Shown here piece after piece: positions 10,737 through 21,254 of a stretch of DNA of 64,000 nt. The position numbers and the translations under genes were made by a program. The stretch is from positions 806,001 through 870,000 of the forward strand of contig JAGKQI010000105.1 of NCBI GenBank assembly GCA_018806915.1, read 5' to 3'. The notes beneath the pieces are model-generated. The model saw only the letters and a list, made by a program, of their open reading frames with translations. It was not told the DNA's origin and did no database searches. Every line of letters starts with the position of its first letter. Within the stretch, counting starts at the first letter, position 1. This DNA is from Phytophthora colocasiae. Taxonomy: Eukaryota; Oomycota; Peronosporomycetes; Peronosporales; Peronosporaceae.

Positions 10737-11706
10737 TTTTTGACCCGACCCGACATGCCGGATTGTTCCCCGAGAAGGTGGAAAAGATGTTAAACTAGGA
10801 CGCTCGCCGGTTTGGAAACCGGTACGAGCCGAGCGTTCTGAGTACTGCATCTATGCATATGTGAACAAGAAATCGAGAGATCAAGATAGGGAGAATTCGG
10901 ATCTGCGCGGTAATACATGTAAGTTGCATTCGTATACTGCTAAGATCGCGAGTCTTCCCCGGGTCGATGAATTCTCGCGATCTGGTGCGGAAGCGGCTTT
11001 GGACCTCAAGGAAGGAGAATCCAGGGGGTATTGGAAATACCACGCACCAGGAAAATGGTTCCGCCAAGCCAAGATCTCAGGCAAGATCAATCATGAAAGA
11101 GCGATCTTGCTCCTGGACACTGGCGCCGAGGTATCCATCTTGGATACCGCCTTTGCTCGTAAGGTTGGGTGCCACTTTGACACAGGAGTGTGTCGGGATC
11201 GGGGATAATGTGTACTCCACCGAAGGGAGAACGAGGATCAAGATCACGCTTGCGGGATACTTGGTATACTTTTTCGATATTTGGATCGGGGATCTATCCG
11301 GACAAGACGCCATCTTAGGTATGGATTTCATGATCCCGGCTGGGGTCCGGATGGATCTAGCAAAGGGGTCGATGTGCTTATCTAACGAAGTGGGGATCCC
11401 GCTTAGTGGTCGCAAGAGATTATACGGGGAGAAGGTGAGATCGGTGAAGTTGGAGGAAGATCTACATATCCCAGTTGGGGGATCTGAAGAGACCGCATCG
11501 AGAGTGAAATTGTGGGTGACCAGAGGCGATCGATGGGTACCTACTGTGGTAGATGGACCCGGTCGAACTCGGTACTAGGTGATCACTAATCTGAGCGAGA
11601 AGATTTTACGATTGGATCACAGATTACACGTCGGAATGGTACTTGATCAAGAAAAAGTTCCTCGATACCCCGGGTTTGTATCGGTCGGATCGCGGCGCTA
11701 CATGGA
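10737..11706 (+). pseudogene. Element B protease region, broken
   Basis: An aspartic protease is visible: LLDTGAEVS near 11110-11140 supplies the catalytic D-T-G, and after a frameshift near 11195 a second half continues (AILGMDFM near 11310-11335) with the usual hydrophobic-G motif. Frame runs 10861-11208, then another frame to TAG at 11576-11578, then another shift. Gag ends TAA at 10734 with further disrupted coding to 10860. The protease would cut Gag-Pol; here it cannot be produced intact. Confidence 0.8.
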
Positions 11707-13649
11707 GTGGCAGAACCTAGCTCTAGAAGCGACTGTGGACGCAAGACCAGAACCTCAGGAATCCGCTTACCGTCGGTCGAACGACCGACCTACGTTACGC
11801 CGCGCTCCATACTCCGCCGGGGTGGGACGACCAAGACCGATCCTGATCCTGCGCCAATATCGACATTGGAACCTCGATCACCAACCGATGCGGCTGAAGT
11901 CAAGGTCGCATTCATCGATCCCCAACCAGATCTCATGGATACCCCACCGAATACGATCAGTTCAGACAAGACCCCGAGTGGCGAAGCTGGGGGCGGTGAG
12001 ACTGAGACGAATGAGAGCTTGCCAGATCAGGCCCCAGATCGAACAGATCGGACATGCGAAGAAGAGATCGAGGTAAAAACAGAAAAACCAGATTTTCAAA
12101 TCGAGATCAAACATGTATCCGACGCTGACGCCGGCCCCACGGTTGAGGACACCCCGATCCTGACGGCCAAGGACGATAGACTCCGTGATCCATCGACGAA
12201 CGAACCCGATCCGACATCTCCGGAAGAGATCGAGAACGCCGATCAGACCCACTTACATGAAAGTGGCGATTTTTCGGCCGAGGATCTGACTGACAATCTC
12301 GCAGTAGTACCGGAGATCCAGATCTCCACCACTGAAGAAGTCAGGATCAAAGATCTGCAAGTAGGAAATCCGGGATCGGCTACCCCGGAGGAGATCGAGA
12401 AACTTCGACAGATTATTTGGAAGAAGCGACATCTCCTGATCGGGAAAGGAAACGCACTTCCTCCGGCGGCTAAGGGCATCATTTGTGATATCGACGTGGG
12501 GGATGCAAAGCCGATTGCACAACGAGTCCGAAAGGTGGCGCCACAGTTCCGCGAGAAAGTATCAGATCTCATCAAAGGACTCCTAGCTGCCAAGATCATC
12601 CGACCATCGACCTCGCCATGGGTATCTCCGATCGTGGTGATCATCAAGAAGAACGGTGTAGACATCCGACTGTGCATCGATTATCGGCTGGTGAACGGTC
12701 TCACAAGGCTGATGATCTACCCGATGCCTCTGATCAATGACCTGTTAGAAGATCTTGACAAGGTCCTGTGGTACTGTTCATTAGACATGGCGAGTGGATT
12801 CTGGGTCGTATCAATGACCGATCGAGCTCGTGCGATCTCAGCTTTCATCACTCCATTTGGCCTTTCCGAGTGGAATCGTATGCCGTTCGGGCTGAAGAAC
12901 GCCCCTCAGATCTACCAACGCCTTGTGGACAACGCTCTATATGGATTTTTGAAGATCTCCCAGTCAGGGAATACGGAAGACTCTACAGATGTGTTTGAAT
13001 CAGGGATCCCGGAGGATCTGGTCGCCCATCGGTTCTAGGTCGGCGATCATACATCGACGATATCCTGATTATGGCTGGATCATGGGATCAGATGTGCGAT
13101 CGGGTGGAAGACCTATTGGAGGCCTGTGATAAGTGGAATCTCTCGATCAGTGTGGCAAAGAGCTTCTGGGGCATGAATAAGGTGGAGTATCTCGGACACA
13201 AAGTGTCGATCGACGGATTAGAGGCGAACCCAAAAGACCTGAAGTCTCTGACGGATCTACCATTCCCTGGATCACTCCGATCCATGCAATCGTTCCTCGG
13301 AAGTTTGAATTACTATAGTCGGTTCATCGAGGATTACGCGATCTATGCATCGGTCCTATATGAACTACGTGAGGTGGAGTTCGCAGAACTGAAGAAGCGA
13401 CCAGATCTACTAAAGATCATGGATGGAACGGACCATATCACCCGAGATCTCGATGCACTTAAGTCGAACCGGGATGGATCATCAGACACCTTGACTCAAA
13501 AAGGGGATAGCACACCGGATTCCGACTTGGGGGCGATGCCTTCCCCCTGTTCAGGCGAGGCCGAAATCAATCTGGGTCTAAAACCCGGCGACGAGAGGTG
13601 GGGTAGAGCATACAGAGCGTTTACAGCCTTGAAAGCCAAGATCGCGTCT
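11707..13649 (+). pseudogene. Element B linker and reverse transcriptase, frameshifted, 3' end lost to element A
   Basis: 11707-13038 is one open frame: a ~230-residue acidic, D/E/T-rich linker, then RT fingers and palm (RLCIDYR near 12670, YPMPLINDLLEDL, SLDMASGFW, RMPFGLKNAP near 12880). A stop at 13036 and a frame change separate it from the YIDD catalytic box (13060-13071) and the RT connection (KVEYLGHKV, FLGSLNYYSRFI). It ends at 13649 after TALKAKIA, where the element A LTR starts. The canonical RNase H stretch expected next is absent on both sides of A. Confidence 0.87.
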
Positions 13650-14028
13650 GTAACGGGGATGTTACACGAATGTTTCTCGTTGGTGTGTGACACTCATGAT
13701 ACATTTATGTGGGTACATAATGGTGTGGCACACACGAGTAGATACGTAGATGGCCTCAGAGCCTCACGTTGCATTTTGATTAGGATTTAGTATGTTAGAT
13801 ACTAAATCCGTTACATTTAGGATTAGGGCAATAAAGTCAATAAAAATCAGTTTGCATTTTACATAGTTAGTGTTAGTCCTTTGTTATAGGGACACTGACT
13901 CTGTGAGTCCCGTATTTAGTGGACTACTTGGTTCTTGTATAGAACCGAAGGCTAGTGCCTTGCAAGCAGGACTCTACGAGTCAACTAAACTTCCTCTGTG
14001 CCGTGCACACCTACGCAGCCCCGCTGCA
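13650..14028 (+). repeat. Element A 5' LTR (379 bp)
   Basis: TGTAAC...GCTGCA. It contains an inverted repeat with 10-bp arms (GGATTTAGTA/TACTAAATCC). Its end is fixed by the minus copy at 38892, where GCTGCA abuts unrelated integrase sequence. It has one copy of a ~42-bp segment that is double in the 3' LTR. Confidence 0.9.
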
Positions 14029-14030
14029 TC

Positions 14031-14047
14031 TGGTAGCACTTGTAGTC
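14031..14047 (+). promoter_or_regulatory. Element A primer-binding site
   Basis: TGGTAGCACTTGTAGTC, two bases after the LTR. Element D has almost the same site (one extra T). The primer would be a tRNA ending AAGTGCTACCA or close to it; I cannot name it. Confidence 0.75.
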
Positions 14048-14085
14048 AATCCAACTCCTGAGTTGAAGACTGTTTCTCTGTGAGA

Positions 14086-15057
14086 ATGGAGCGAGAAGCA
14101 TACGCTCACTTGACTCCGAGTCAGCGGGACACGCTTAACAAGCTTACGTCCTTGCTGGGCCCTGAAGGTATGGCGCACCTTGCGTCTCAAGGGTCGGAGG
14201 CCGTCAACGCGCGCCTCGAGGCATTTGCCTCGTACGAAAACGCTCTCGTCGAGCACATTCAGCGGAATGTAACAGGGGTTACCCCTGCTCCGAGAGCTAA
14301 GCCCGTCACGCTCAGCGTGAAGACCTTCCTCGGGAATGAGGGAGAGAACCTCCTTTTGTGGACCCGAGAGGTCGAAATGGCCATGGGGGCCGCCATGCTC
14401 CAGTTGGAGGGGCAACGCGTTGCGTTTGCCATCTCTAAGCTCGAAGGACGAGCACGAGAATGGGCCTTGACGTCTGGGACGTCGGTGGAAGCGGCCTTCC
14501 CCACATGGGGCGAGCTAAAGGCCAAGCTCACGCAAGTGTTTGCTCCGCCTAACCAGGCGTATCGCGTGCGGTCACGCTTCCTTGCTTGTCGCCAGGGCAA
14601 GAAGGATCTGGTGGACTATGTCCAAGAGCTGCGCACGCTCATTGCTGGCATGGCTGCCGACCCTCTACCTGAGGTGGTCGCCGTGACCGTCTTCATGGAA
14701 GGCTTACGAGCTGGCGTGGCCAGGACGGAGACATTCCGTCAGAACCCCCACAGCTTCGAAGATGCTGTCAGCGTGGCATTGAATGCCGAACACAACTTTA
14801 AGTTGTCGAGGGTCGGTGCTAGCAGCACAGGGTCAGGTGGACCTGAGCCCATGGACCTCAGCTATGCTGAACATGAGGTAGCTGAGCTACGAGCTGCGGT
14901 GCAGCGTATGAGCACCCGCCGGTGCTATACATGCGGCAGTCCCACACACCTGAGGCCCAACTGCCCTCTGCGCAAAGAGCGCGCCGGCCAGAATGGCCGC
15001 AACCCTGTCGCGGGTCCCGCTTTGGGCTCTGCCCAGGGAAACGCCGGCTCCCAGTAG
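14086..15057 (+). CDS. gag: Element A Gag
   Basis: 323 codons, intact. The ATG at 14086 is the first in a ~40-nt leader after the PBS. The N-terminal half includes [13 protein letters not shown]. The capsid-like core has [44 protein letters not shown] and [14 protein letters not shown], matching the Ty3/Gypsy retrotransposon gag domain. One CCHC knuckle ([14 protein letters not shown]) near 14931-14972 binds RNA. It ends TAG at 15055 inside the frameshift stem. It overlaps the protease frame, which is -1 relative to it. Intact here even though pol is not, so this copy could in principle supply Gag in trans. Confidence 0.9.
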   Translation: MEREAYAHLTPSQRDTLNKLTSLLGPEGMAHLASQGSEAVNARLEAFASYENALVEHIQRNVTGVTPAPRAKPVTLSVKTFLGNEGENLLLWTREVEMAMGAAMLQLEGQRVAFAISKLEGRAREWALTSGTSVEAAFPTWGELKAKLTQVFAPPNQAYRVRSRFLACRQGKKDLVDYVQELRTLIAGMAADPLPEVVAVTVFMEGLRAGVARTETFRQNPHSFEDAVSVALNAEHNFKLSRVGASSTGSGGPEPMDLSYAEHEVAELRAAVQRMSTRRCYTCGSPTHLRPNCPLRKERAGQNGRNPVAGPALGSAQGNAGSQ

Positions 15058-15077
15058 ACGCGGGGCGGTCTACTGGG
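15036..15077 (+). promoter_or_regulatory. -1 ribosomal frameshift signal between gag and protease in element A
   Basis: Slippery heptamer GGGAAAC (15036-15042) in phase with gag (codons CAG GGA AAC), spacer of 7 nt (15043-15049), then a 10-bp stem CCCAGTAGAC/GTCTACTGGG with an 8-nt loop (15060-15067). A -1 slip enters the protease frame before the gag stop (TAG 15055), which itself lies in the stem. The same heptamer class serves retroviral gag-pro junctions. Element D has the same layout at the same place. Confidence 0.88.
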
Positions 15078-16331
15078 GAAGAACTGAGTTCTGCAGTGCG
15101 TGAGAGGCACTGGGGCTCAGCCCCGAAGAGCTCCGTGCTCTTGAACACGGAACGTGTGAGCAAGCAGGGCTTGCTGGTCGTCCAGGTGGACGTGAAGGGC
15201 TTTGAGAAGCCGTGGATCGTGTTGATCGATTCTGGGGCGTCTGGCAACTACGTCAGACGCTCCACCGTTGAGGGTAGTCAGCAATATGCTGAGGCGCTTC
15301 GAGCGCGAAGAGGTGACACAGTCACAGTCCGTCTAGCGACGGGCGTCCGTGTCACGGTGGCCAAGGTCCCCATGGACCTGCGGCTGAAGTTCTTGGACTT
15401 CGATAGCGTGGAACGCTGCTTGGTCCTGGACCTGGATTCGAGGTACGACCTCATCCTTGGCATGGCGTGGCTGGAGCGCCACGAGCCATGGATTGATTGG
15501 AGGTCGAAGACCTTAGGTGCTACGCACTTCTCTCCTAGTGGAGCTTTGGCGAGTCATGAACCCACCTCTGCTAGGAAGCAGAAGCGCTATTGGCGCGAGC
15601 ATCGAGCCGAGTCGGCTATGATGCTGGAAGTCGGTGTGTCCGAGTTGGTGGACAGCACCGAGTGCGAGGACCGCAGTCCTGTTGAGCGCGTAGCGCTGGT
15701 TGACAGTGAGTCAACGTGTGGGCAAAGCTCACGTAACCCCTGTGGGGCGGCACGTACTCCGCCGAGTGACGCCGGTCATGGACCGTCACTGGATGCCGAT
15801 GGCATCGGGCCTTACCAGGCCGTGAACTATGGGGCGACACGTACTCCGTCGAGTGATACTGGTCGTGGACCAAGTCGATCGCTTAGTGTCTCTGACACTG
15901 GACCTGTTACGGTCATTGATTGTGCAGCGGCACGTACTCCGCTGAGCGGCATCGGTCGTCGACCGAGTGGATCGCAGAGTGTCACTGACACTGGGCCTGA
16001 AGGGGCCGAAACCTGTGCGGCGGCACGTACTCCGTCTAGTGACGTCGGCGGTAGACCGAGTCAGTCACTGAGTGTCACTGACACAGGGCCGGGCAAGGCC
16101 ATTACCTGTGCAGCGGCACGTACTCCGTCGAGTGGATGTTCGTCGGCTAGGCGACGACGTCGTAAGGCCCTATGGGCGAGACGCTCTGCGTCTGAGTCGT
16201 CCGTGACGTCAAGTGTCAACGCACGGGAGGGCTGTGGGCAGCTATACACTCTGGTTGATGGAGTGGACGGCAGTGCCGAAGGCAGCGTCCTGCTGGGCGA
16301 TCTGCCGAGTGTTGACAAGCTCCTTAGCTAG
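15042..16331 (+). CDS. Element A protease with C-terminal repeat linker
   Basis: Read after the -1 slip; the open frame itself begins at 14922. The aspartic protease occupies about 15190-15500: [11 protein letters not shown] has the catalytic D-S-G, and [12 protein letters not shown] is the second conserved half. The tail (15560-16330) is a linker with about five ~30-residue repeats (AARTP...PS...SDTGP pattern) and a basic ARRRRRK stretch. It stops TAG at 16329, five bases before the RT ATG. Cleaves Gag and Pol. In element D the equivalent linker runs into RT without a stop. Confidence 0.82.
   Translation, partial: RRLPVDAGRSTGEELSSAVRERHWGSAPKSSVLLNTERVSKQGLLVVQVDVKGFEKPWIVLIDSGASGNYVRRSTVEGSQQYAEALRARRGDTVTVRLATGVRVTVAKVPMDLRLKFLDFDSVERCLVLDLDSRYDLILGMAWLERHEPWIDWRSKTLGATHFSPSGALASHEPTSARKQKRYWREHRAESAMMLEVGVSELVDSTECEDRSPVERVALVDSESTCGQSSRNPCGAARTPPSDAGHGPSLDADGIGPYQAVNYGATRTPSSDTGRGPSRSLSVSDTGPVTVIDCAAARTPLSGIGRRPSGSQSVTDTGPEGAETCAAARTPSSDVGGRPSQSLSVTDTGPGKAITCAAARTPSSGCSSARRRRRKALWARRSASESSVTSSVNAREGCGQLYTLVDGVDGSAEGSVLLGDLPSVDKLLS
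15740..16140 (+). repeat. Degenerate ~87-bp tandem repeats in the protease-RT linker of A
   Basis: About five imperfect units, each starting near GCGGCACGTACTCCG and encoding AARTPxSxxG...SDTGP. The array units carry one to three of these, which explains much of their length differences. Confidence 0.8.
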
Positions 16332-16336
16332 AGGAG

Positions 16337-19300
16337 ATGTCGTTCGCCGACTTTGGCGATGCCTTGAAGGCTGGCGAACTCGCCGAGGTGGTCATCGTTC
16401 GACCTGAAGAGGAGTTAAACTCATCGTCCCTCGTTGACGAGTCCGTCTTGGCCGAGGTCAAGAAGGCGCTGAGCGCCAGGAGTGGATCGGAGATCCTCAA
16501 GAATCCCTCGGATCCCTTCTACTCCTTGCTGAAGGAATATGGAGACGTTGTCTCAAAGGAACCACCGAGTGGCCTGCCTCCTGACCGAGGCGTTCGTCAC
16601 GAGATCGACTTAGTTCCCGGAACTAAATACTGCGTGACCCGGCAGTGGCCTCTTCCTAAAGAGCAATGCGACGTCATTGACGCCTTCTTCCGTGCTAAGC
16701 ACGCGGCGGGTCTCGTGCGCGAGAGCAAGTCTCCGCACTCCGCGCCAACGTTCTGTGTCAGAAAGCCGAATGGCAAGTGGCGTATCGTTCACGCTTTTAA
16801 CAAGCTCAACGCTGCCACGATTCCGGCGCAGACGCCGATTCCTAGGAAGGATGTTCTTCAGAACAACATGGTGGGTTGCACCATGTACAGTGCGCTCGAC
16901 TTAGTCGATGGCTACTATCAGCTGCTCATGCGAGCCAGTGATATTCCGCTTACAGCGGTGAGCACCCCGAGCGGTATGCTCTGGGAGTGGCTCGTCATGC
17001 CCCAAGGGCTGTCGAATGCGCCTGCAACGTTCAATCGTCTAGTGACGCAGTTGTTCAGACCCCTGCGGGCATTCGCACAGACGTACTTTGACGATGTGTT
17101 CGTCCACAGTCGTGCTGAGCACGGGAAGACTGATGTCGAGGTACACGTGGAACACGTGAGAGCAGTGCTCGAGTGCATGCGCACCAACAAGTTGTACGCC
17201 AACGCGGACAAGTGCGTCTTTGGCGCGGAAGAAATCCCTTTCCTAGGGTGCTTCATTGGGAAGCATGGCCTTCGTGCTGATCCAGCAAAAGTCAAGGCCA
17301 TTGTGGACTGGCCGGTTCCCTTGAACCAGAAGGACTTGCGTAAGTGGCTGGGCTTGGCCAACTACTTGCACAAGTACAGCGAGAACTACGCTGAGTTGGC
17401 TCGGCCACTGTCGGATCTCCTTAAGAAGGATGCCGAATGGGTATGGCGTGCTGAGCACGAGTGCGTTCACTCGTATCAAGGATAGCCTGCTTCAGGCACC
17501 GATACTGGCGTTGCCAGACCCCGATCGTCCGTTCATCGTCGTCTGTGACGCCTCGGACTTTGCCATCGGCAGTGCTTTGCTACAAGCGGACGCCGACGGG
17601 CGCGAACGCGTCATTGCGTTTGAGTCTCGGCAGCTCAAGGCTGCTGAGAAGAACTATCCAGTTCATGACAAGGAGCTACTTGCGATGAAGTACGCTCTCG
17701 TCAAATTCAGGGTTCACCTGCTCGGCTCCAAGCCGTTTGTGATCTACACGGATCATGCGTCACTACGCACAGCGACGCAGTCGCCTCACCTCTCGCAGAG
17801 GATGGCCCGATGACTCTCCTTCTTTGCGGAGTATAACTTCGAGGTGAAGTACAAGCCTGGAAGGCAGAACGTCCTCGCTGACGCGTTATCACGTCGCCCG
17901 GACTATGAGTTATCTCATGTCACCTCGGTGACGTCGTCCGTGACGGACATGGTTCGAGCAGCGTACGCTCAGGACGACTCTTGTGTCGCGCTGCTTCAAG
18001 CTCTAGGGAGCGATGAGTTTAAGGACTCAAAGGTGACTCTGTCACGACGCCTAAAGGCGAGACTCCAACGCTATAGCCTGGAAGGCGGTCTGCTGTACTA
18101 CAGCACGGGTCAGGATGACCCACCACGTGTGGTGGTTCCTCACGATGAGGACCTGAAGTATCGTATCCTCTATGAGGCCCACGACACGCCCACAAGCGGC
18201 CACCTCGGTCGCGAGAAGACCTACGGCTCGGTGAGCTCCATGTACTGGTGGCCGAAGATGTACAAGTGGGTCAGCACATATGTGCACACGTGCGAGACGT
18301 GTCAGCGGGTTAAACCCTCGCCGCATGCGGCGGCGCCTTTGGCGAGCTTGCCTGTACCCTCTGGGTGTTGGCAGTCCATGAGTATGGACTTCGTGTTTGG
18401 CCTGCCGAAGGATACGGCAGGCAACACGGGCGTTGTGGTCTTTGTTGACCGTCTGAGCAAGATGGCTCACCTAGCGGCTGTGCCGGACACCGTCGATGGC
18501 GCTGGTACAGCGACGATCTTTATCGATCGGGTCTTCCGTCAGCATGGGCTGCCAGAGACCATTGTCTCGGATCGAGACCCCCGTTTCACGGGTCACTTCT
18601 GGACGTCCGTCTTTAAGGTGCTTGGCACTCGACTGGACATGTCCACGGCGGATCATCCGCAGACCGACGGTCAGACTGAACGCGTGAACCGCGTCCTGGA
18701 GGACATCCTCCGCAGCGTATGCGCTGAAACGCCGAAGCGTTGGAGCGCTATGCTCCCTCTCGTTGAGTTCTCAATGAACAACGCGGTGCATGCCTCGACA
18801 GGCTTCACCCCGTTCTACGTGAACGGCCTTGCGCATCCGCGCGTCCCGCTCACTCCGCCACGCGGTAGCCTTGGGCTTGGTGGGGGAGAGGCTGTGCCGT
18901 CGCTCGACTCCGAGCTTGCTGATGTCAGCCCCCTTGCTGTTCGCAAGCAAGTCGATGACTTCCTCTCGATGAGGCTTAGCGTCTTACGCCGTGTGTGTGA
19001 CGCAATGGCTGAAAGCCAAGATGTTCAAAAGGAACAAGCTGATGCCAAAGGCAGAAGCAACATGTGGGAGTTCAAGGTCGGTGACCACGTTTTATTAAAC
19101 GCTAAGAACCTGCCTACACACGCAGTGTCGGCCGTCTTCAAGACAAAGTTGCGGCCGCGCTTCATTGGACCGTTCACGGTCGTGGCCAAGAAGGGCCTGG
19201 CATACACGCTTGACTTGCCAAAGCGTATGCGAACACATCCTGTATTCTACGTGGGCTTGCTTAAGCCATATCGGGACCCTGCTCTTGTGAGTTCTGAGGA

Positions 19301-19862
19301 GCTGGCGCCGAGTCGGACGAAGGCTGCACGGCAGCAGGTGGCAGAGCCACAGGTGGTTGCATCCGAACCAACAGGTCTTGTCAATCCGGAGCAACGTGAT
19401 GCTCGAGGTCATAGACCCGCTGATGCAGCACCAGAGGCGACTCAGACCGGTCCCCGCGACTCTAGGTCTCCTCGAGACCAGTCGCTAAGCGATGGGTCGG
19501 ATGACCGACGTGGTGGTCGTGCTCCTTCACCGAGCCGACGCGGGTCTGCAAGCAATGCAGCGCGTCTACACTCGCAGCGCGAGAACCCATCGACCGCTCG
19601 TCCTCCTCCTGCTCTGCTCGATGAGCAAGGTGAGCTTCACTATCACGTGGATCGCCTGATGGCGCGGCGTCGTCGCCAAGGTCACAACCAGTATCTGGTG
19701 AAGTGGCGAGGTTACCCTCACTCACAGAACTCGTGGGAGTTTGAGGTGCCACTACGGCAGGATTGCCCCGACGTCGTTGACGCGTATGATCAGGCACACC
19801 CGGTGTCAGACCGCCCGATGGGGGTGCGACGGAGTCGCCGGGTGCCAAGCACCTCCCACTAA
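16337..19862 (+). pseudogene. pol: Element A Pol: reverse transcriptase, RNase H, integrase, chromodomain; one frameshift, one stop
   Basis: ATG at 16337 (MSFADFGDAL). RT: DLVDGYYQLLM, MPQGLSNAPATFNR, catalytic YFDD near 17086-17097. A 2-bp deletion near 17461 shifts frame, judged against the minus-strand copies. RNase H: VCDASDFAIGSALL, ELLAMKYAL, YTDHASLR. TGA at 17811-17813 replaces a tryptophan codon present in the other copies. Integrase: HHCC zinc (HLGREKTY...CETCQRVK), catalytic D in SMDFVFGLP, D in VSDRDPRFTG, E in TDGQTERVNR. GPF module: FIGPFTVVAKKG. Chromodomain: YLVKWRGYPHSQNSWE near 19690-19740. RT copies the RNA, integrase inserts it, and chromodomains can steer insertion. All domains are complete apart from the two lesions. 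Confidence 0.93.
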
Positions 19863-20772
19863 GGTGGGGTCCACAGGGTCGTTGCTGAGCTCAGGCTCTG
19901 ACCCGTAGCTGCAATACTTGCAGCGAGCACGTCGGTGCCGTCGACATGGCATCGAATGCTCAAACTGCAAGTGCAGTAGAGCTACATGCGCCTCGCGCGC
20001 GTGTTTCAAGGGTCTATGACCCTTTAACAACACTGGCCTATGGCCCGGAGCTTCGCGATCATGAAGCGAAGATGGTTCGTGATGAACAACCGTCTTAATG
20101 ACGTTCGGTCTAAGCGACAAGTGGTGATGGAAACGGATTCTATCCGATCACCTGACGCTAGAAGCGTTCAATGGGTATGACTATGTCATGAGGCACTGTG
20201 GATGGCAGGGATGCCAATGCATTGGACCCCGCATGCTGCATAGCAGTAGGAGGTAGGTAAGCTCCTCCTGAGCGACAGCTTAGCTGTCTGGTGCTCGTTG
20301 TCGTGTCTACGACTGTGCTGAGCACGTGCATTCACAAGACACAGTGTCTGTGACACATAGTGGCGCTTGCGCCTGCTTCAAGGACAACTTGGGCATCAAG
20401 CCCTGCACACAGTGCTCATCCGAGGGTCACATTAACTGTGAAGCGAGTGGGCCCCACTGCTGTGTGGTTCGTGGAACCGTTGGTAGCTTGGAAGGCTTGC
20501 CCTGTGGATCACTGATCCAGTAGTATCATAGATACGCCACCTGTGGCCTTCTTTCCATGCCCGTAGAGCCCCTTGACTCGAGCCAGTAGGCTCCTATGCA
20601 TGGTAAGCATTGGGCCCAAGTGTGTACCAAGTGGCATCGCGTACGGAGGCGTGTAACACGCACGAGAGACAGCGCCGTCCGCGCAAGGCAAGGTGCCGTG
20701 GCCATCGGCCGATAATCGCGTCGTGTGTTTACACTTTCCGGATACGGTATCCGGAATCTTGGTGGGGGAGAG
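19863..20772 (+). other. Element A 3' noncoding region and polypurine tract
   Basis: About 910 bp between the pol stop and the 3' LTR, ending in GGTGGGGGAGAG, the polypurine tract. It holds only short frames; two (19909-20018 and 20326-20523, +) are cysteine-rich but broken from each other. It is dense in short hairpins such as GGGTCTATGACCC, GGCCTATGGCC and GACAGCTTAGCTGTC. The same region is present reverse-oriented at 39272-40186. Confidence 0.75.
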
Positions 20773-21193
20773 TGTAACGGGGATGTTACACGAATGTTTC
20801 TCGTTGGTGTGTGACACTCATGATACATTTATGTGGGTACATAATGGTGTGTGACACTCAAGGATACATTTATGTGGGTACATAATGGTGTGGCACACAC
20901 GAGTAGATACGTGGATGGCCTCAGAGCCTCACGTTGCATTTTGATTAGGATTTAGTATGTTAGATACTAAATCCGTTACATTTAGGATTAGGGCAATAAA
21001 GTCAATAAAAATCAGTTTGCATTTTACATAGTTAGTGTTAGTCCTTTGTTATAGGGACACTGACTCTGTGAGTCCCGTATTTAGTGGACTACTTGGTTCT
21101 TGTATAGAACCGAAGGCTAGTGCCTTGCAAGCAGGACTCTACGAGTCAACTAAACTTCCTCTGTGCCGTGCACACCTACGCAGCCCCGCTGCA
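20773..21193 (+). repeat. Element A 3' LTR (421 bp)
   Basis: As the 5' LTR but with a ~42-bp tandem duplication (about 20806-20887). Confidence 0.9.
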
Positions 21194-21254
21194 TCTGGTA
21201 GCACTTGTAGTCAATCCAACTCCTGAGTTGAAGACTGTTTCTCTGTGAGAATGG
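21194..21254 (+). repeat. Duplicate A primer-binding site and leader after the 3' LTR
   Basis: Identical to the PBS-leader at 14029-14091 up to ATGGAG, then B sequence (CTTGCCTGG) begins. A simple insertion should end at the LTR, so this is the remnant of a second, tandem copy or of recombination between A elements. Confidence 0.85.

Larger units (their letters stand above)
13650..21193 (+). mobile_element. Element A: Ty3/Gypsy chromovirus, near full length, inserted in B pol
   Basis: 5' LTR 13650-14028, PBS, gag, protease and pol, 3' noncoding region, polypurine tract, 3' LTR 20773-21193. Three separate coding frames: gag, protease after a -1 frameshift, and RT-RNase H-integrase-chromodomain from its own ATG. 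The 3' LTR is followed by a second copy of PBS and leader (21194-21254) before B resumes. There is no target duplication, and ~250 bp of B RNase H coding is missing at the insertion point. Confidence 0.92.

Noticed and set aside
15500..16330. Effector or secreted repeat protein in the linker of A
   Set aside because: It is in frame with the protease, has no signal peptide, and the same linker recurs in every pol unit.
20326..20523. Cysteine-rich 65-codon frame in the A 3' region, also at 39521-39718 (minus)
   Set aside because: Its preservation in both copies means little because the two regions are nearly identical overall; no start context or known family. A decayed metal-binding domain is possible but unsupported.
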